Positions 19,380 to 27,648 of a stretch of DNA of 64,000 nucleotides are shown one piece after another. Each line of letters starts with the position of its first letter. The stretch's first letter is position 1. The notes under the pieces were generated by a model. That model searched no databases. It was not told where the DNA came from and saw nothing but the letters and a program-made list of their open reading frames with translations. Both the position numbers and the translations under genes were made by a program. This DNA comes from Bifidobacterium anseris (GTDB lineage Bacteria; Actinomycetota; Actinomycetes; Actinomycetales; Bifidobacteriaceae): contig NZ_NMYC01000003.1 in assembly GCF_002860345.1 (NCBI RefSeq), positions 1 through 64,000 on the forward strand, written 5' to 3'.

Positions 19380-21458
19380 TCACTCGAGCTCGAGCGAACC
19401 GGTGTATAGCTGGTAGTATTCGCCCTTCTCGGCCATCAGCTCGTCATGCGAGCCGCGTTCGATGATGCGACCATGGTCGAGCACCATGATGACATCCGAG
19501 TTCCTGACCGTGGACAGGCGGTGCGCGATGACGAACACCGTGCGCCCCTTCATCAGGTTGTCCATGCCGGCCTGCACGACCTCCTCGGTGCGCGTGTCGA
19601 TCGACGACGTCGCCTCATCGAGGATGAGCGCCGGCGGATCGGCAACGGCGGCGCGCGCGATCGAAATCAGCTGACGCTGCCCCTGCGACAGACCCGAGCC
19701 GTCGCCCGACAGCACCGTCTGATACCCGTCGGGCAGCATGCGGATGAACGAATCGGCGTTGACAAGCTTCGCGGCGGCGATGCACTCCTCGTCGGTCGCG
19801 TCAAGCTTGCCGTAGCGGATGTTGTCCATCACCGTACCGGTGAACAGGTTCACGTCCTGCAGCACGATGCCGAGCGAACGACGCAGATCCGGCTTCCGGA
19901 TGCCCTTGACGTTGATGCCGTCATAGAGGATCATGCCCTCCTGCACATCGTAGAAACGGTTGATCAGGTTCGTGATCGTCGTCTTGCCGGCGCCGGTCGC
20001 GCCGACGAGCGCGATCTTCTGGCCCGGCTTGGCGAACCACGTGATGTCATGGAGCACCGGCTTGCTCGAATCGTAGCCGAAGGTCACATCGGTGAAGCGC
20101 ACATCGCCGCGCAACAGCGTGAGCCTGCCGTCCGGCGACGTGACCGCTTCCTCATGCGCCTTCTGCCACACCTCATAGGCGCGTTCGCTGAGCTTCTTCG
20201 CGGCCTCGCGCGAACGCGTGCCGTCGTCCGAAGCCTCACGCTTCCACGCCCAATGGCCGGTCTTCTTCGACGTCTCCGTCATCGTACGACCATCCGAGGC
20301 GAGCTCGACGTTGACGAGCGTCACTGTGCCGTTGTCCTTCTCGGACGGCTCGTCCATCAGCGCGAAGATGCGCGACGCGCCCGCCAGCGCCATCATGACC
20401 ATCGTCATCTGCTGCGAGACCTGGCCGATCGGGTTGACGAAGGACCTCGACAACGTCAGCAGCGAAATGATCGTGCCGATTGTGAACGCCGCGCCCGAGA
20501 AACTCAGGTTGCCCCAGTTGCCGAGCGCCGCGAGACCACCGAAGATCGCCGACAGCACATAGAGCAGATAGCCCATGTTGCCGACGACCGGCATCAGCAC
20601 GTTGCCGTAGGTGTTCGCGCTCGCGCTCGCCTGGTAGAGCCGTTCGTTGCGCTCGTCGAAGTCCGCCTGCGTCGCATCCTCGTGGTTGAAGACCTTGATG
20701 ACCTTCTGTCCGTTGACCGATTCCTCGACGAAGGCGTTCACGTCGCCGAGCTCCTGCTGCTGCACGACGAAGTAACGGCCGGAGCGGCTCACGATCACGC
20801 GGATCAGCAGCAACAGCAGCGCCGTGAACACGAGCACAAAGACCGTATACGGAATCGACAGATACAGCATCGAGATGAGTGCGGCGAGCGCGGAGACGCC
20901 CGAGGCGAACATCTGCGGCAGCGACTGGCTGATCGCCTGACGCAGCGTGTCGGTGTCATTCGTGTAACGGCTCATGACGTCGCCGTGCTCATGCGTATCG
21001 AAATAGGAGATCGGCAGCGTCTGCATATGCTCGAACATCTCGTCTCGGATCTGCTTCATGACGCCCTGTTCGACTCCGACGAGCAGATACGAGTACAGCC
21101 ACGAGCAGAGGGTGCCAAGCGCGTAGAGGACGCCCATGAACAGCAACGCCTCGATGAGCGGCGCCCACGCCGGATTGCTTTCGCCGACGAGAGGCATGAT
21201 GTAACGGTCGATCAGCGCCTGCAGGAAGAGCGCCGACCCGGCCTGTGAAATCGCGGACACGATGATCGCGATGATGATGAAGACCATGCGCGCCCGGTAT
21301 GCGAACACGTATTTGAGCAGTCGCTTGAGCGTGCCCTTCTTCGCCTTCTGACGCGGCATGCCCTGCATGCCGTTCGCGTTCGGCTTGCGCGCGTCGTCGT
21401 TGAGTGTCTCCTTGTCGGTGACCTCAGTGCGCGCCGTCGTCGCTGCTGCTGCGCTCAT
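19380..21458 (-). CDS. ABC exporter half-transporter, subunit with consensus Walker B
   Basis: This 692-residue half-transporter has an N-terminal six-helix exporter domain (about residues 50-350) and a C-terminal nucleotide-binding domain. It shows Walker A GATGAGKTT, signature LSQGQRQ, Walker B ILDEATSSID with catalytic Glu, and switch His in IAHRLST. LSQGQ plus an intact Glu is the pattern of the consensus-site partner in heterodimeric exporters of the TM287/288, BmrCD, LmrCD type. A linker insertion of about 80 residues (roughly 350-430, rich in Lys/Glu) separates the domains. Its ATG overlaps the TGA of the upstream ABC gene. Heterodimers of this kind usually export drugs or peptides; the substrate is unknown. 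Confidence 0.93.
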   Translation of the reverse strand: MSAAAATTARTEVTDKETLNDDARKPNANGMQGMPRQKAKKGTLKRLLKYVFAYRARMVFIIIAIIVSAISQAGSALFLQALIDRYIMPLVGESNPAWAPLIEALLFMGVLYALGTLCSWLYSYLLVGVEQGVMKQIRDEMFEHMQTLPISYFDTHEHGDVMSRYTNDTDTLRQAISQSLPQMFASGVSALAALISMLYLSIPYTVFVLVFTALLLLLIRVIVSRSGRYFVVQQQELGDVNAFVEESVNGQKVIKVFNHEDATQADFDERNERLYQASASANTYGNVLMPVVGNMGYLLYVLSAIFGGLAALGNWGNLSFSGAAFTIGTIISLLTLSRSFVNPIGQVSQQMTMVMMALAGASRIFALMDEPSEKDNGTVTLVNVELASDGRTMTETSKKTGHWAWKREASDDGTRSREAAKKLSERAYEVWQKAHEEAVTSPDGRLTLLRGDVRFTDVTFGYDSSKPVLHDITWFAKPGQKIALVGATGAGKTTITNLINRFYDVQEGMILYDGINVKGIRKPDLRRSLGIVLQDVNLFTGTVMDNIRYGKLDATDEECIAAAKLVNADSFIRMLPDGYQTVLSGDGSGLSQGQRQLISIARAAVADPPALILDEATSSIDTRTEEVVQAGMDNLMKGRTVFVIAHRLSTVRNSDVIMVLDHGRIIERGSHDELMAEKGEYYQLYTGSLELE

Positions 21459-23470
21459 CGTTCCTCACCTCCCTTGATCTGTGCGATGTCGTCCTTGATG
21501 TGTTCCTCGCGTATCCGTTCACGTTCCCGTTGCCGCGCGATGATGTCCGCGGTCGACGTGTCCTCGTCGTAGTCCTTGCGGTAGTCGCTGGCTTCCGCCT
21601 CCTCCTCGTGCAGGTCTTGCGATTCCTTGCCGAGATCGCGCTGTGTGTGCTGCTGCGTCTGCGACTCGTAGATGCTGCGGTATTCCTCGCAGCGTGCGAG
21701 CAGTTCGTCGTTCGTGCCCTGGTCGAGGATGCGTCCCTCGTGCATGACGACGATCTTGTCCGACTCCTCGACGGACGCCACACGCTGCGCGATGATGATC
21801 TTCGTCGTGTTCGGGATCTCGTGGTGGAACGCTTCGCGAATCAGCTTGTCTGTCTTCGTGTCCACCGCGGACGTCGAATCGTCGAGGATCAGGATCTTCG
21901 GCTTCTTCAGCAGCGCGCGGGCGATGCACAGACGCTGGCGCTGGCCGCCGGAGACGTTCGTACCACCCTGCTCGATGTACGTGTTGTATTTGTCGGGGAA
22001 CTCCTGGATGAAGCCGTCGGCCTGCGCGAGTTCGCAGGCGTGGCGCAGTTCCTCGTCGGTCGCGTACGGGTTGCCCCAGCGCAGGTTCTCGGCGATTGTG
22101 CCAGCGAACAGCACGTTCTTCTGCAGCACCATCGCGACCTCGTCGCGCAACGCCTCGAGTTCGTAGTCGCGCACGTCAACGCCGCCGACCTTGAGTGCGC
22201 CGGACGTCACGTCGTACAGTCGCGCAATGAGCTGCACAAGCGACGACTTCGCCGAGCCGGTGCCGCCGACGATGCCGATCGTCTGCCCGGAGCGGATGTG
22301 CAGGTCGATGTCGTCGAGCACCGGACGCTCCGAATGTTCGGAGTAGCGGAAGCTCACATGGTCGAAGTCGATCGAGCCGTCGGCGACGGTCGTCACGGGT
22401 TCGGCGACCTCGCGGATCGTGCTCTCCTCGGTCAGCACGCCGCAGATGCGTTCGGCGGACGCACGCGAGATGATGACCATGACGAAGATCATCGACAGCA
22501 TCATCATCGCCATCATGATCTGCATCGCATAGGTGACGAGCGCGGTCAGGTCGCCGGTCGTCAGACCGAACGCGGCGTTGTTGCCGGAGGCGACGATCTG
22601 ACGGGCGCCGATCCACGCGATCGTGATCAGCGACGCGTACATGCAGACGTTGAACAGCGGCGAATTGATCGACAGCAGTTTCTCGGCCTTGCAGAACTGG
22701 TCATAGATTTTCTGAGAGATGCGCCCGAACTTCCTGTCCTCGAAGTCTTCGCGGTTGAAGGATTTGACGACGCGGATGCCCTGCAGGTTCTCGTCGACGA
22801 CGTTGTTGAGCTCATCATAAGTGTGGAAGACGCGTTCGAAGATCGGATGGACGACGATGATCAGGCCGAACAGACCGACCGCAAGCACCGGAATGCACGC
22901 GAGGAACACCATCGAGATCTGCGGGCTGATACGGAACGCGAAGATCCAGGCGACGACGAGCATGACGGGCGCGCGCATACCGACGCGGATGATCATCTGA
23001 TAGGCGTTCTGCACGTTTGTCACGTCGGTCGTCAGTCGCGTGATGATCGAACCGGTCGAGAAACGGTCGATGTTCGCGAAACTGAACTCCTGCACCTTCC
23101 TGAACTCATCGTGACGCAGATTCTTCGCGAAACCGGAGGACGCGACCGCCGCGTACCTACCGGAGAGGAAGCCCGCGCCCAGCGAAACGGCGGCGCAGCA
23201 GATCAGAATCAGGCCGTACTTCCAGATGTCGGGCATCGATTTGCCGGTGATGCCCTTGTCGATGAGCACGGCGATGACCGACGGGATCAGGATCTCGATG
23301 ATGGCCTCGACGATGACGAACAGCGGCGAGAGGATGCTCGCCTTCTTGTATTCTCGCAGCGATTTGCCGAGCGTGCGGATCACATGCTTCTTGCTCGGCG
23401 GCCGCTGCGGCTGCTGCGACGACGCCGGCCGCTTCGTGGCGGCGTCGGCCGTGGTGGCGGTTGCGCTCAC
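21455..23470 (-). CDS. ABC exporter half-transporter, subunit with degenerate ATP site
   Basis: This 671-residue partner of the 19380-21458 product has a transmembrane domain near residues 45-330, then a nucleotide-binding domain. The ATP site is degenerate. Walker A is GGTGSAKSS (the usual Gly before Lys is Ala), Walker B is ILILDDSTS (catalytic Glu replaced by Asp), and the switch residue is Gln (IIIAQRVAS). The signature VSGGQRQ is intact. A charged C-terminal tail of about 80 residues follows. The start is GTG 23470 with AAAGGAG seven nt upstream; an in-frame ATG at 23521 has no ribosome binding site. It is downstream of marR in one operon. Confidence 0.93.
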   Translation of the reverse strand: MSATATTADAATKRPASSQQPQRPPSKKHVIRTLGKSLREYKKASILSPLFVIVEAIIEILIPSVIAVLIDKGITGKSMPDIWKYGLILICCAAVSLGAGFLSGRYAAVASSGFAKNLRHDEFRKVQEFSFANIDRFSTGSIITRLTTDVTNVQNAYQMIIRVGMRAPVMLVVAWIFAFRISPQISMVFLACIPVLAVGLFGLIIVVHPIFERVFHTYDELNNVVDENLQGIRVVKSFNREDFEDRKFGRISQKIYDQFCKAEKLLSINSPLFNVCMYASLITIAWIGARQIVASGNNAAFGLTTGDLTALVTYAMQIMMAMMMLSMIFVMVIISRASAERICGVLTEESTIREVAEPVTTVADGSIDFDHVSFRYSEHSERPVLDDIDLHIRSGQTIGIVGGTGSAKSSLVQLIARLYDVTSGALKVGGVDVRDYELEALRDEVAMVLQKNVLFAGTIAENLRWGNPYATDEELRHACELAQADGFIQEFPDKYNTYIEQGGTNVSGGQRQRLCIARALLKKPKILILDDSTSAVDTKTDKLIREAFHHEIPNTTKIIIAQRVASVEESDKIVVMHEGRILDQGTNDELLARCEEYRSIYESQTQQHTQRDLGKESQDLHEEEAEASDYRKDYDEDTSTADIIARQRERERIREEHIKDDIAQIKGGEER

Positions 23471-23547
23471 TGCTGCACTCCTTTCTTCTTCGGTGATTTC
23501 TGTGACTTTGGTGATTGGCATTGATGTGGTCGGGACGATCGAGATGC

Positions 23548-24159
23548 CTAAACCGCTTCATCCGGTTCGGAGGGCCGTTGCGGACACGGACCGGCGGGCG
23601 CCACGTGCGTGGGTGCGCGATCGCCGTCCTCTCGGCCCTTGGAGTCGCCCTGCGGCTGCGCGGATGCACATCCCGACGTCTCCCTGCCGACCAATCCGGT
23701 GGCATACAGGTTGGCCTTCATTCGTTCGAGGTCGGTGAGGAAACGCCGCTGCTCATCATCGGAGAAGCCTTCGAACAGCGTGCGTTCGAGCTGCCGCGAA
23801 CGGCGTTGCAGCTCCTCGACGATGCCGCCGGCGGCAGGTGTGAGCTCGATCTTGCGCACGCGCGCGTCCCATTGGACGCCCGTACGGGTGATGAGTCCCT
23901 TCTTCTCCATCAGCGCGAGCACACGCGACGCCGTGGAACGTGTAATCGAGAACGCGCGTTCGATGTCGTATTGGAACACGTCCTCATTGCGGTGGTCGTG
24001 CAGATACAGGATGATCGGCATGTTCGTGCCTGAGCCAGTGGACTCCGGTGGCGTGACGACGTTCCAGTAGCGCGCGATGAGATGATGCACGGCGCGGATC
24101 TCCAGACTCGGCTTGAGCCACGTCTGCGCGTGCCCGCCGTCCGCATTCCCGATGACCAC
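23548..24159 (-). CDS. MarR-family transcriptional regulator
   Basis: This 203-residue regulator has the winged-helix region FSITRSTASRVLALMEKKGLI followed by the beta-wing GVQWDARVRKIELTPAA, typical of MarR. A C-terminal tail rich in Pro/Gly extends past the usual MarR length of about 145-160. The start is GTG 24159, with GGAAGGA upstream; longer in-frame starts run through the operator. It heads the operon with the two ABC genes and probably represses it, as in many bifidobacterial MarR-ABC-ABC clusters. Confidence 0.9.
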   Translation of the reverse strand: MVIGNADGGHAQTWLKPSLEIRAVHHLIARYWNVVTPPESTGSGTNMPIILYLHDHRNEDVFQYDIERAFSITRSTASRVLALMEKKGLITRTGVQWDARVRKIELTPAAGGIVEELQRRSRQLERTLFEGFSDDEQRRFLTDLERMKANLYATGLVGRETSGCASAQPQGDSKGREDGDRAPTHVAPAGPCPQRPSEPDEAV

Positions 24160-24260
24160 GATCCGCTTCCTTCCCTGCGTCGATTGCCGATGGTGCAGCC
24201 GACCGTCGCTGCGCATTGTCGCGTGCATCGATCCGTCGCTCGGCCAGTCTAGAACGTCCA

Positions 24261-24294
24261 GCATACAACTGTTGCAGATGCAATTGTTGTATGC
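24261..24294. promoter_or_regulatory. palindromic operator upstream of marR
   Basis: Two 15-nt arms, GCATACAACTGTTGC and GCAATTGTTGTATGC, are separated by AGAT and match as an inverted repeat except at two positions. The site lies about 100 nt upstream of the marR start, where an autoregulatory MarR dimer is expected to bind. Assignment to this MarR is inference from position and symmetry. Confidence 0.75.
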
Positions 24295-24391
24295 CAACGG
24301 CGTAAGGACGGCGGGACGCGCGGTGGCGGCCTGTATGGATGTGCGCCACGCGCCCCATAGGGCCGCCCCGTGTCCCGTTTCATCAGCGGAA

Positions 24392-24550
24392 TCGACGAAC
24401 CTGGACGCAATCAGGACCGTCCGCGGGTCAGATCGTCGACGACATCGGCAAAACGGGACGCAGACGGGGTCGTTTGCGGGATGGTTCGTCGATCACGTCG
24501 ACAAAACAGGACACAGACGGAGGCGGGTGCGGATCGCAAGATATGGGACG
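24392..24550. repeat. 53-bp imperfect tandem repeat, three copies
   Basis: Units begin at 24392, 24445 and 24498, each exactly 53 bp apart. The best conserved part is TCGrCAAAACrGGACrCAGA (less conserved in the first copy). This fills most of the gene-free stretch between marR and the flavin-reductase gene. No gene is supported here. Confidence 0.55.
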
Positions 24551-24583
24551 ACCCGCGCAGCTCGGCGGGAGATGCGCGGGTCG
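24549..24583 (-). terminator. terminator hairpin after the flavin reductase gene
   Basis: CGACCCGCGCA pairs with TGCGCGGGTCG around a 13-nt loop, about 45 nt after the stop. Confidence 0.65.
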
Positions 24584-24625
24584 GCGTCGGAATCAGTCAT
24601 CCGCGACAATGCGCGGACAGGAAGT

Positions 24626-25192
24626 TCACTTCACTTCGTTTTCGGAGATGAAGGTCAGGAAGTCCTCGGCCTGCGTGCGCAGCGCCTCCTGATCGGCGGA
24701 GGTCATCGCCCAGTCGCCGGTCTGCACGGCCTCAGCCGGGACGGACAGGCCGACCTCGACCGGGAAGAGACGCATGCCGGCATCCTCAAGCAGGTCGCCG
24801 ACCATGATGCGCGGGTGGAGCTCCTCGAAGCCGCCGACACCGGAGATCGCGACCGGCTTCTGGTTGAGCACGTTCTCGCCTTCCTCGTCCTTCGTGGACG
24901 GCAGCGACAGCCAGTCGAAGAGGTTGCGCAGCGAATCCGGGATCGTCTTCTTGTACTCGGAGACGACGACCCAGACGGCATCCGCGTTGCCGAGCTTGTC
25001 ACGCACGGCGAGCGCGGCCTCCGGCAGCGGGTACTCCGGGGATTCGCCGGCGAGCGGCAGATCCTCGTAGTCGAGGGTGATCGTCTCGGCGCGATCGCCG
25101 ACGATGCTCATGATCTCCTTGGCGAGGTCCGCCTCGAACGAACCGTCGGTGAGCGAAGTCTCGACGAATGCAATGGTTGGCTTATCTGCCAT
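24626..25192 (-). CDS. NAD(P)H-dependent FMN reductase-like flavoprotein
   Basis: This 188-residue flavodoxin-fold protein begins with a beta strand and loop (TIAFVETSLTDGSF) in the phosphate-binding position. It contains VWVVVSEYKKTIPDSLRNLFDWL, matching the usual PEYNxSxPgxLKNaiDW region of FMN reductases, and a GGFEELHPRIMVGDLL segment. Such enzymes reduce FMN or quinones with NAD(P)H. The start ATG has AGGAGGACACC upstream. It follows msrAB on the same strand, which would fit a shared oxidative-stress role. Confidence 0.82.
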   Translation of the reverse strand: MADKPTIAFVETSLTDGSFEADLAKEIMSIVGDRAETITLDYEDLPLAGESPEYPLPEAALAVRDKLGNADAVWVVVSEYKKTIPDSLRNLFDWLSLPSTKDEEGENVLNQKPVAISGVGGFEELHPRIMVGDLLEDAGMRLFPVEVGLSVPAEAVQTGDWAMTSADQEALRTQAEDFLTFISENEVK

Positions 25193-25372
25193 GGTGTCCT
25201 CCTATTGGTGGTTCAGGCACGGAACACGTGCGGCGCGCGCCGCCGCTTCCGTCTTGCTGAGTACCATCTTCGTGCCGCCGACGATGTTTGGGAACCGGAA
25301 ATAGCCACCGGTGAACAAATGCGGCGCACGGTATGCGGAAGGTGGGCGCTGCGCACGCTCACGCACCGCGCA

Positions 25373-26476
25373 TCAGTCGCTCGAGGGGTCACGCAGACGT
25401 TCGTCGAGCGCCGCCACGAGATCCCCGTAGCCCTCCTCGGCCATCCTCCCGCGCGGCACGAACCGCAACGACGCAGAATTCATGCAATACCGCAGGCCGC
25501 CGCGCTCACGTGGACCATCCGTGAACACATGTCCCAAATGGCTGTTGGAGTGCACGGCCCGCACTTCGACGCGTGGATGCAGCGGCAGACTGTCATCCCT
25601 GACGCCGCGCACCGCATCCTGACTGATCGGCGCGCTGAACGACGGCCAGCCGCATCCGGAATCGAATTTGTCGGTGGAGAAGAACAGCGGTTCGCCGCTG
25701 ACGCGGTCCACATAGATGCCGGGATCGAACAGGCGGTCGTATGCGTTGGCGAACGGCGGTTCGGTGGCGGAGCGCTGCGTGACGGCGTATTGCTCCGGCG
25801 TGAGTTCCCAGATGCGCTCGATGTAACGCTGACGCTCCCGCATATGGTTGATCGCATCCATCGGGATATGGCAATATCCATTTGGATTGACGAGCAGATA
25901 GTCCTGATGCTCGGGCTCCGCAGGTGTGAAATCGCGCAGTTCCTCGATCTCGACGGCCGGGGTCTCTCCCACCCGCCGCCCGAGGTCCTTCAACGCCTGT
26001 TCATACACCGCACGCTGTTCGTCTGCGTCTTCGCCGGACGGATACAGGCCGGAACGGTACTGCCGGCCGACGTCATTGCCCTGACGGTCGACGCTGAACG
26101 GATCGATGACGTCAAGGAACAACAGCGTCAGCGTCCGCAAGCTCACCCGGGTCGGATCGAAATCGATGCGCACGGTCTCGACGGCATCGGTCGCCCCGGA
26201 GCACACCTGACGGTAGGTGGGGTTCGGCGTGCGCGACTGCGCATATCCCACCGCCGTGTCGACGACCCCATCGACGTTCTGCATGGCGCGCTCAAGCCCC
26301 CAGAAGCATCCTCCGGCCATGTACGCCGTCTGCGTTCCGACTCGCGGCGTAGCCTCCTCTTGCCCGGTACGGCCCACCGGCTCTCCCTCTCCCGCGGCCA
26401 CGTGCGGCGCGCCGGCGACATCCTGCGAACCATAAGCCGTGCCACGTATGGGATCGATGTACTGCTCCTTCGTCAT
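25373..26476 (-). CDS. msrAB: fused peptide methionine sulfoxide reductase MsrA-MsrB
   Basis: This 367-residue cytoplasmic repair enzyme reduces both epimers of methionine sulfoxide. The MsrA domain carries the catalytic GGCFWG (about residues 55-60) and ends near residue 215. The MsrB domain carries SGCGWPSF and the catalytic Cys in [11 protein letters not shown]. MsrA-MsrB is the commoner fusion order. An N-terminal extension of about 45 residues has no signal peptide. Two adjacent ATGs (26479, 26476) follow GAAGGAGCGG; the second has the better spacing. Confidence 0.95.
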   Translation of the reverse strand: MTKEQYIDPIRGTAYGSQDVAGAPHVAAGEGEPVGRTGQEEATPRVGTQTAYMAGGCFWGLERAMQNVDGVVDTAVGYAQSRTPNPTYRQVCSGATDAVETVRIDFDPTRVSLRTLTLLFLDVIDPFSVDRQGNDVGRQYRSGLYPSGEDADEQRAVYEQALKDLGRRVGETPAVEIEELRDFTPAEPEHQDYLLVNPNGYCHIPMDAINHMRERQRYIERIWELTPEQYAVTQRSATEPPFANAYDRLFDPGIYVDRVSGEPLFFSTDKFDSGCGWPSFSAPISQDAVRGVRDDSLPLHPRVEVRAVHSNSHLGHVFTDGPRERGGLRYCMNSASLRFVPRGRMAEEGYGDLVAALDERLRDPSSD

Positions 26477-26603
26477 CATCCGCTCCTTCGACGCTATCCA
26501 CAATTACGACAATCACAAATTGCCATACACAGCGTACGCACGCGCGATGCAAGACGCCGACGGCACAAAATCAGCGTCGCGCATACACTTCACGATACGA
26601 AGC

Positions 26604-26636
26604 GTGGATGCCGTCGTCGGCTTCGTCGGCATCCAC
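26604..26636 (-). terminator. hairpin after the 26646-27065 gene
   Basis: GTGGATGCCG and CGGCATCCAC form a 10-bp stem directly after the stop of the hypothetical gene. There is no clear U-tract. Confidence 0.5.
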
Positions 26637-26645
26637 AACAGGTCC

Positions 26646-27065
26646 CTATAGCAGCATGCCGAGGACCAGCATGCCCAGCTCGGGTGGGTAGACCGGCCAA
26701 GTGGCGCCTCGTTCATTGCTTCTGGCCTCGACGCCCAGCTTCCTGCCGTAGTCAGTGGGAATCCAGTAGCCCTGCTCCGTATGGATGATCAGCCCTTTGG
26801 CGGCCAGAATCGGATTGGCCTTCTGCGCGGTCATGGATTTGTCCAGAAGACCTTCATCATGAAGAGGTTGCAGGAGACGGGTCAACGCGACCTTCCCATC
26901 AGCCTGTACAGCGGACTGCGCAGGGGGCGTCGAAGGTCCGGCCGGCGCGACCGCGGCGGCAACGGGCCCGGTTTGGACAGCAGGGGCCGAAACCACGGTC
27001 GGATTCTGCCCACCATGGTTCCCCTCATCCTCTTCCGTATTTGCGGATGCATCGGAAACGGCCAT
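26646..27065 (-). CDS. hypothetical protein next to the CRISPR array
   Basis: This 139-residue protein has a low-complexity Ala/Pro/Gln N-terminal half. Its C-terminal domain (about 65-125: KVALTRLLQPLHDEGLLD, then GYWIPTDYGRKLGV) resembles small winged-helix or antirepressor C-terminal modules. The ATG 27065 has GAAGAGAGGAGC upstream. The reading frame stays open to 27146, but that extension runs into a degenerate CRISPR repeat and is unlikely to be coding. It could be a real small gene or the remnant of a longer phage-type protein. Confidence 0.5.
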   Translation of the reverse strand: MAVSDASANTEEDEGNHGGQNPTVVSAPAVQTGPVAAAVAPAGPSTPPAQSAVQADGKVALTRLLQPLHDEGLLDKSMTAQKANPILAAKGLIIHTEQGYWIPTDYGRKLGVEARSNERGATWPVYPPELGMLVLGMLL

Positions 27066-27135
27066 GCTCCTCTCTTCGACAGAGACGACTTGAGCCGACT
27101 CCTGCATCCGCTCCGCCGTTTCGGCAACCGCACCC

Positions 27136-27416
27136 GGGTTGTCCACGCGCTTGCGAGGAGCACAAATCGGTGAACGCCTTCATGAACCCGCTCAGGGGAT
27201 CACCCCCGCGATTGCGGGGGCAAACGACGTGGCTAACTCAAACAAGCGGCGTCTGTTCGGATCATCCCCGCGCGTGCGGGGCAAACGTGCGATTGCCGAC
27301 CGCCGCGGCCACGACTGTTTGTGTTCAATTGGGGATTGAGGTTTTGAGGTGATGCCGATTTGACAAAATACAAACATAATCTCGACCGGGATCATCCCCG
27401 CGCTTGCGGGGAGCGC
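27136..27416 (-). repeat. degenerate CRISPR repeats at the distal end of the array
   Basis: Four repeat relics lie at 27136-27163, 27196-27224, 27258-27286 and 27388-27416. The first three are separated by 32 and 33 nt, normal spacer lengths. The fourth differs from the array consensus by one base. Sequence decay at the leader-distal end is typical of old repeats. About 100 nt of non-repeat DNA lies between the third and fourth, suggesting a lost or scrambled repeat. Confidence 0.8.
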
Positions 27417-27564
27417 CAATCCGGCACCTTTTCATCATGGATGATTCATCCGAAGGACTGTGGGAGATGACACTGGAATGAGAGAAGGGAGCCAATCCCG
27501 CGCTTTCCAACTGTTATTCCAAGCCAGCACGGGGACTCCCTTTACTTCAGAGTATACAACACCC

Positions 27565-27647
27565 GGTGGATTGCCCCAGTAGCCGACCGGAGCCGACTGT
27601 AAATCGGCCGCCATTGAGCCGCGCAGGTGCGAATCCTGCATCCACCA
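27565..27647 (+). tRNA. tRNA-Tyr-like gene (GTA), divergent, abutting the CRISPR array
   Basis: The acceptor stem GGTGGAT pairs perfectly with ATCCACC. The anticodon stem-loop GCCGA-CTGTAAA-TCGGC has anticodon GTA, a 14-nt variable arm follows as in bacterial tRNA-Tyr, and the T-stem GCAGG/CCTGC is intact. Oddities: the D-stem has one mismatch, the D-loop lacks the usual GG, and the T-loop is TGCGAAT instead of TTCGAAT, so tertiary contacts are altered. CCA is not encoded. A -10-like TATACA is at 27553-27558. The first full CRISPR repeat begins two bases after its end. It may be functional, a pseudogene, or of mobile-element origin. Confidence 0.65.
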
Positions 27648-27648
27648 C

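Noticed and set aside
25202-25366. 54-codon minus-strand frame (GTG start) filling the gap between msrAB and the flavin reductase gene
   Set aside because: It fits tidily between the two genes, but it has no convincing ribosome binding site and no recognisable domain. It should be revisited if ribosome profiling shows signal.
27565-27647. tRNA-Tyr-like gene as an attachment site of an integrated element
   Set aside because: No integrase and no second copy of the tRNA 3' end were seen in the window.
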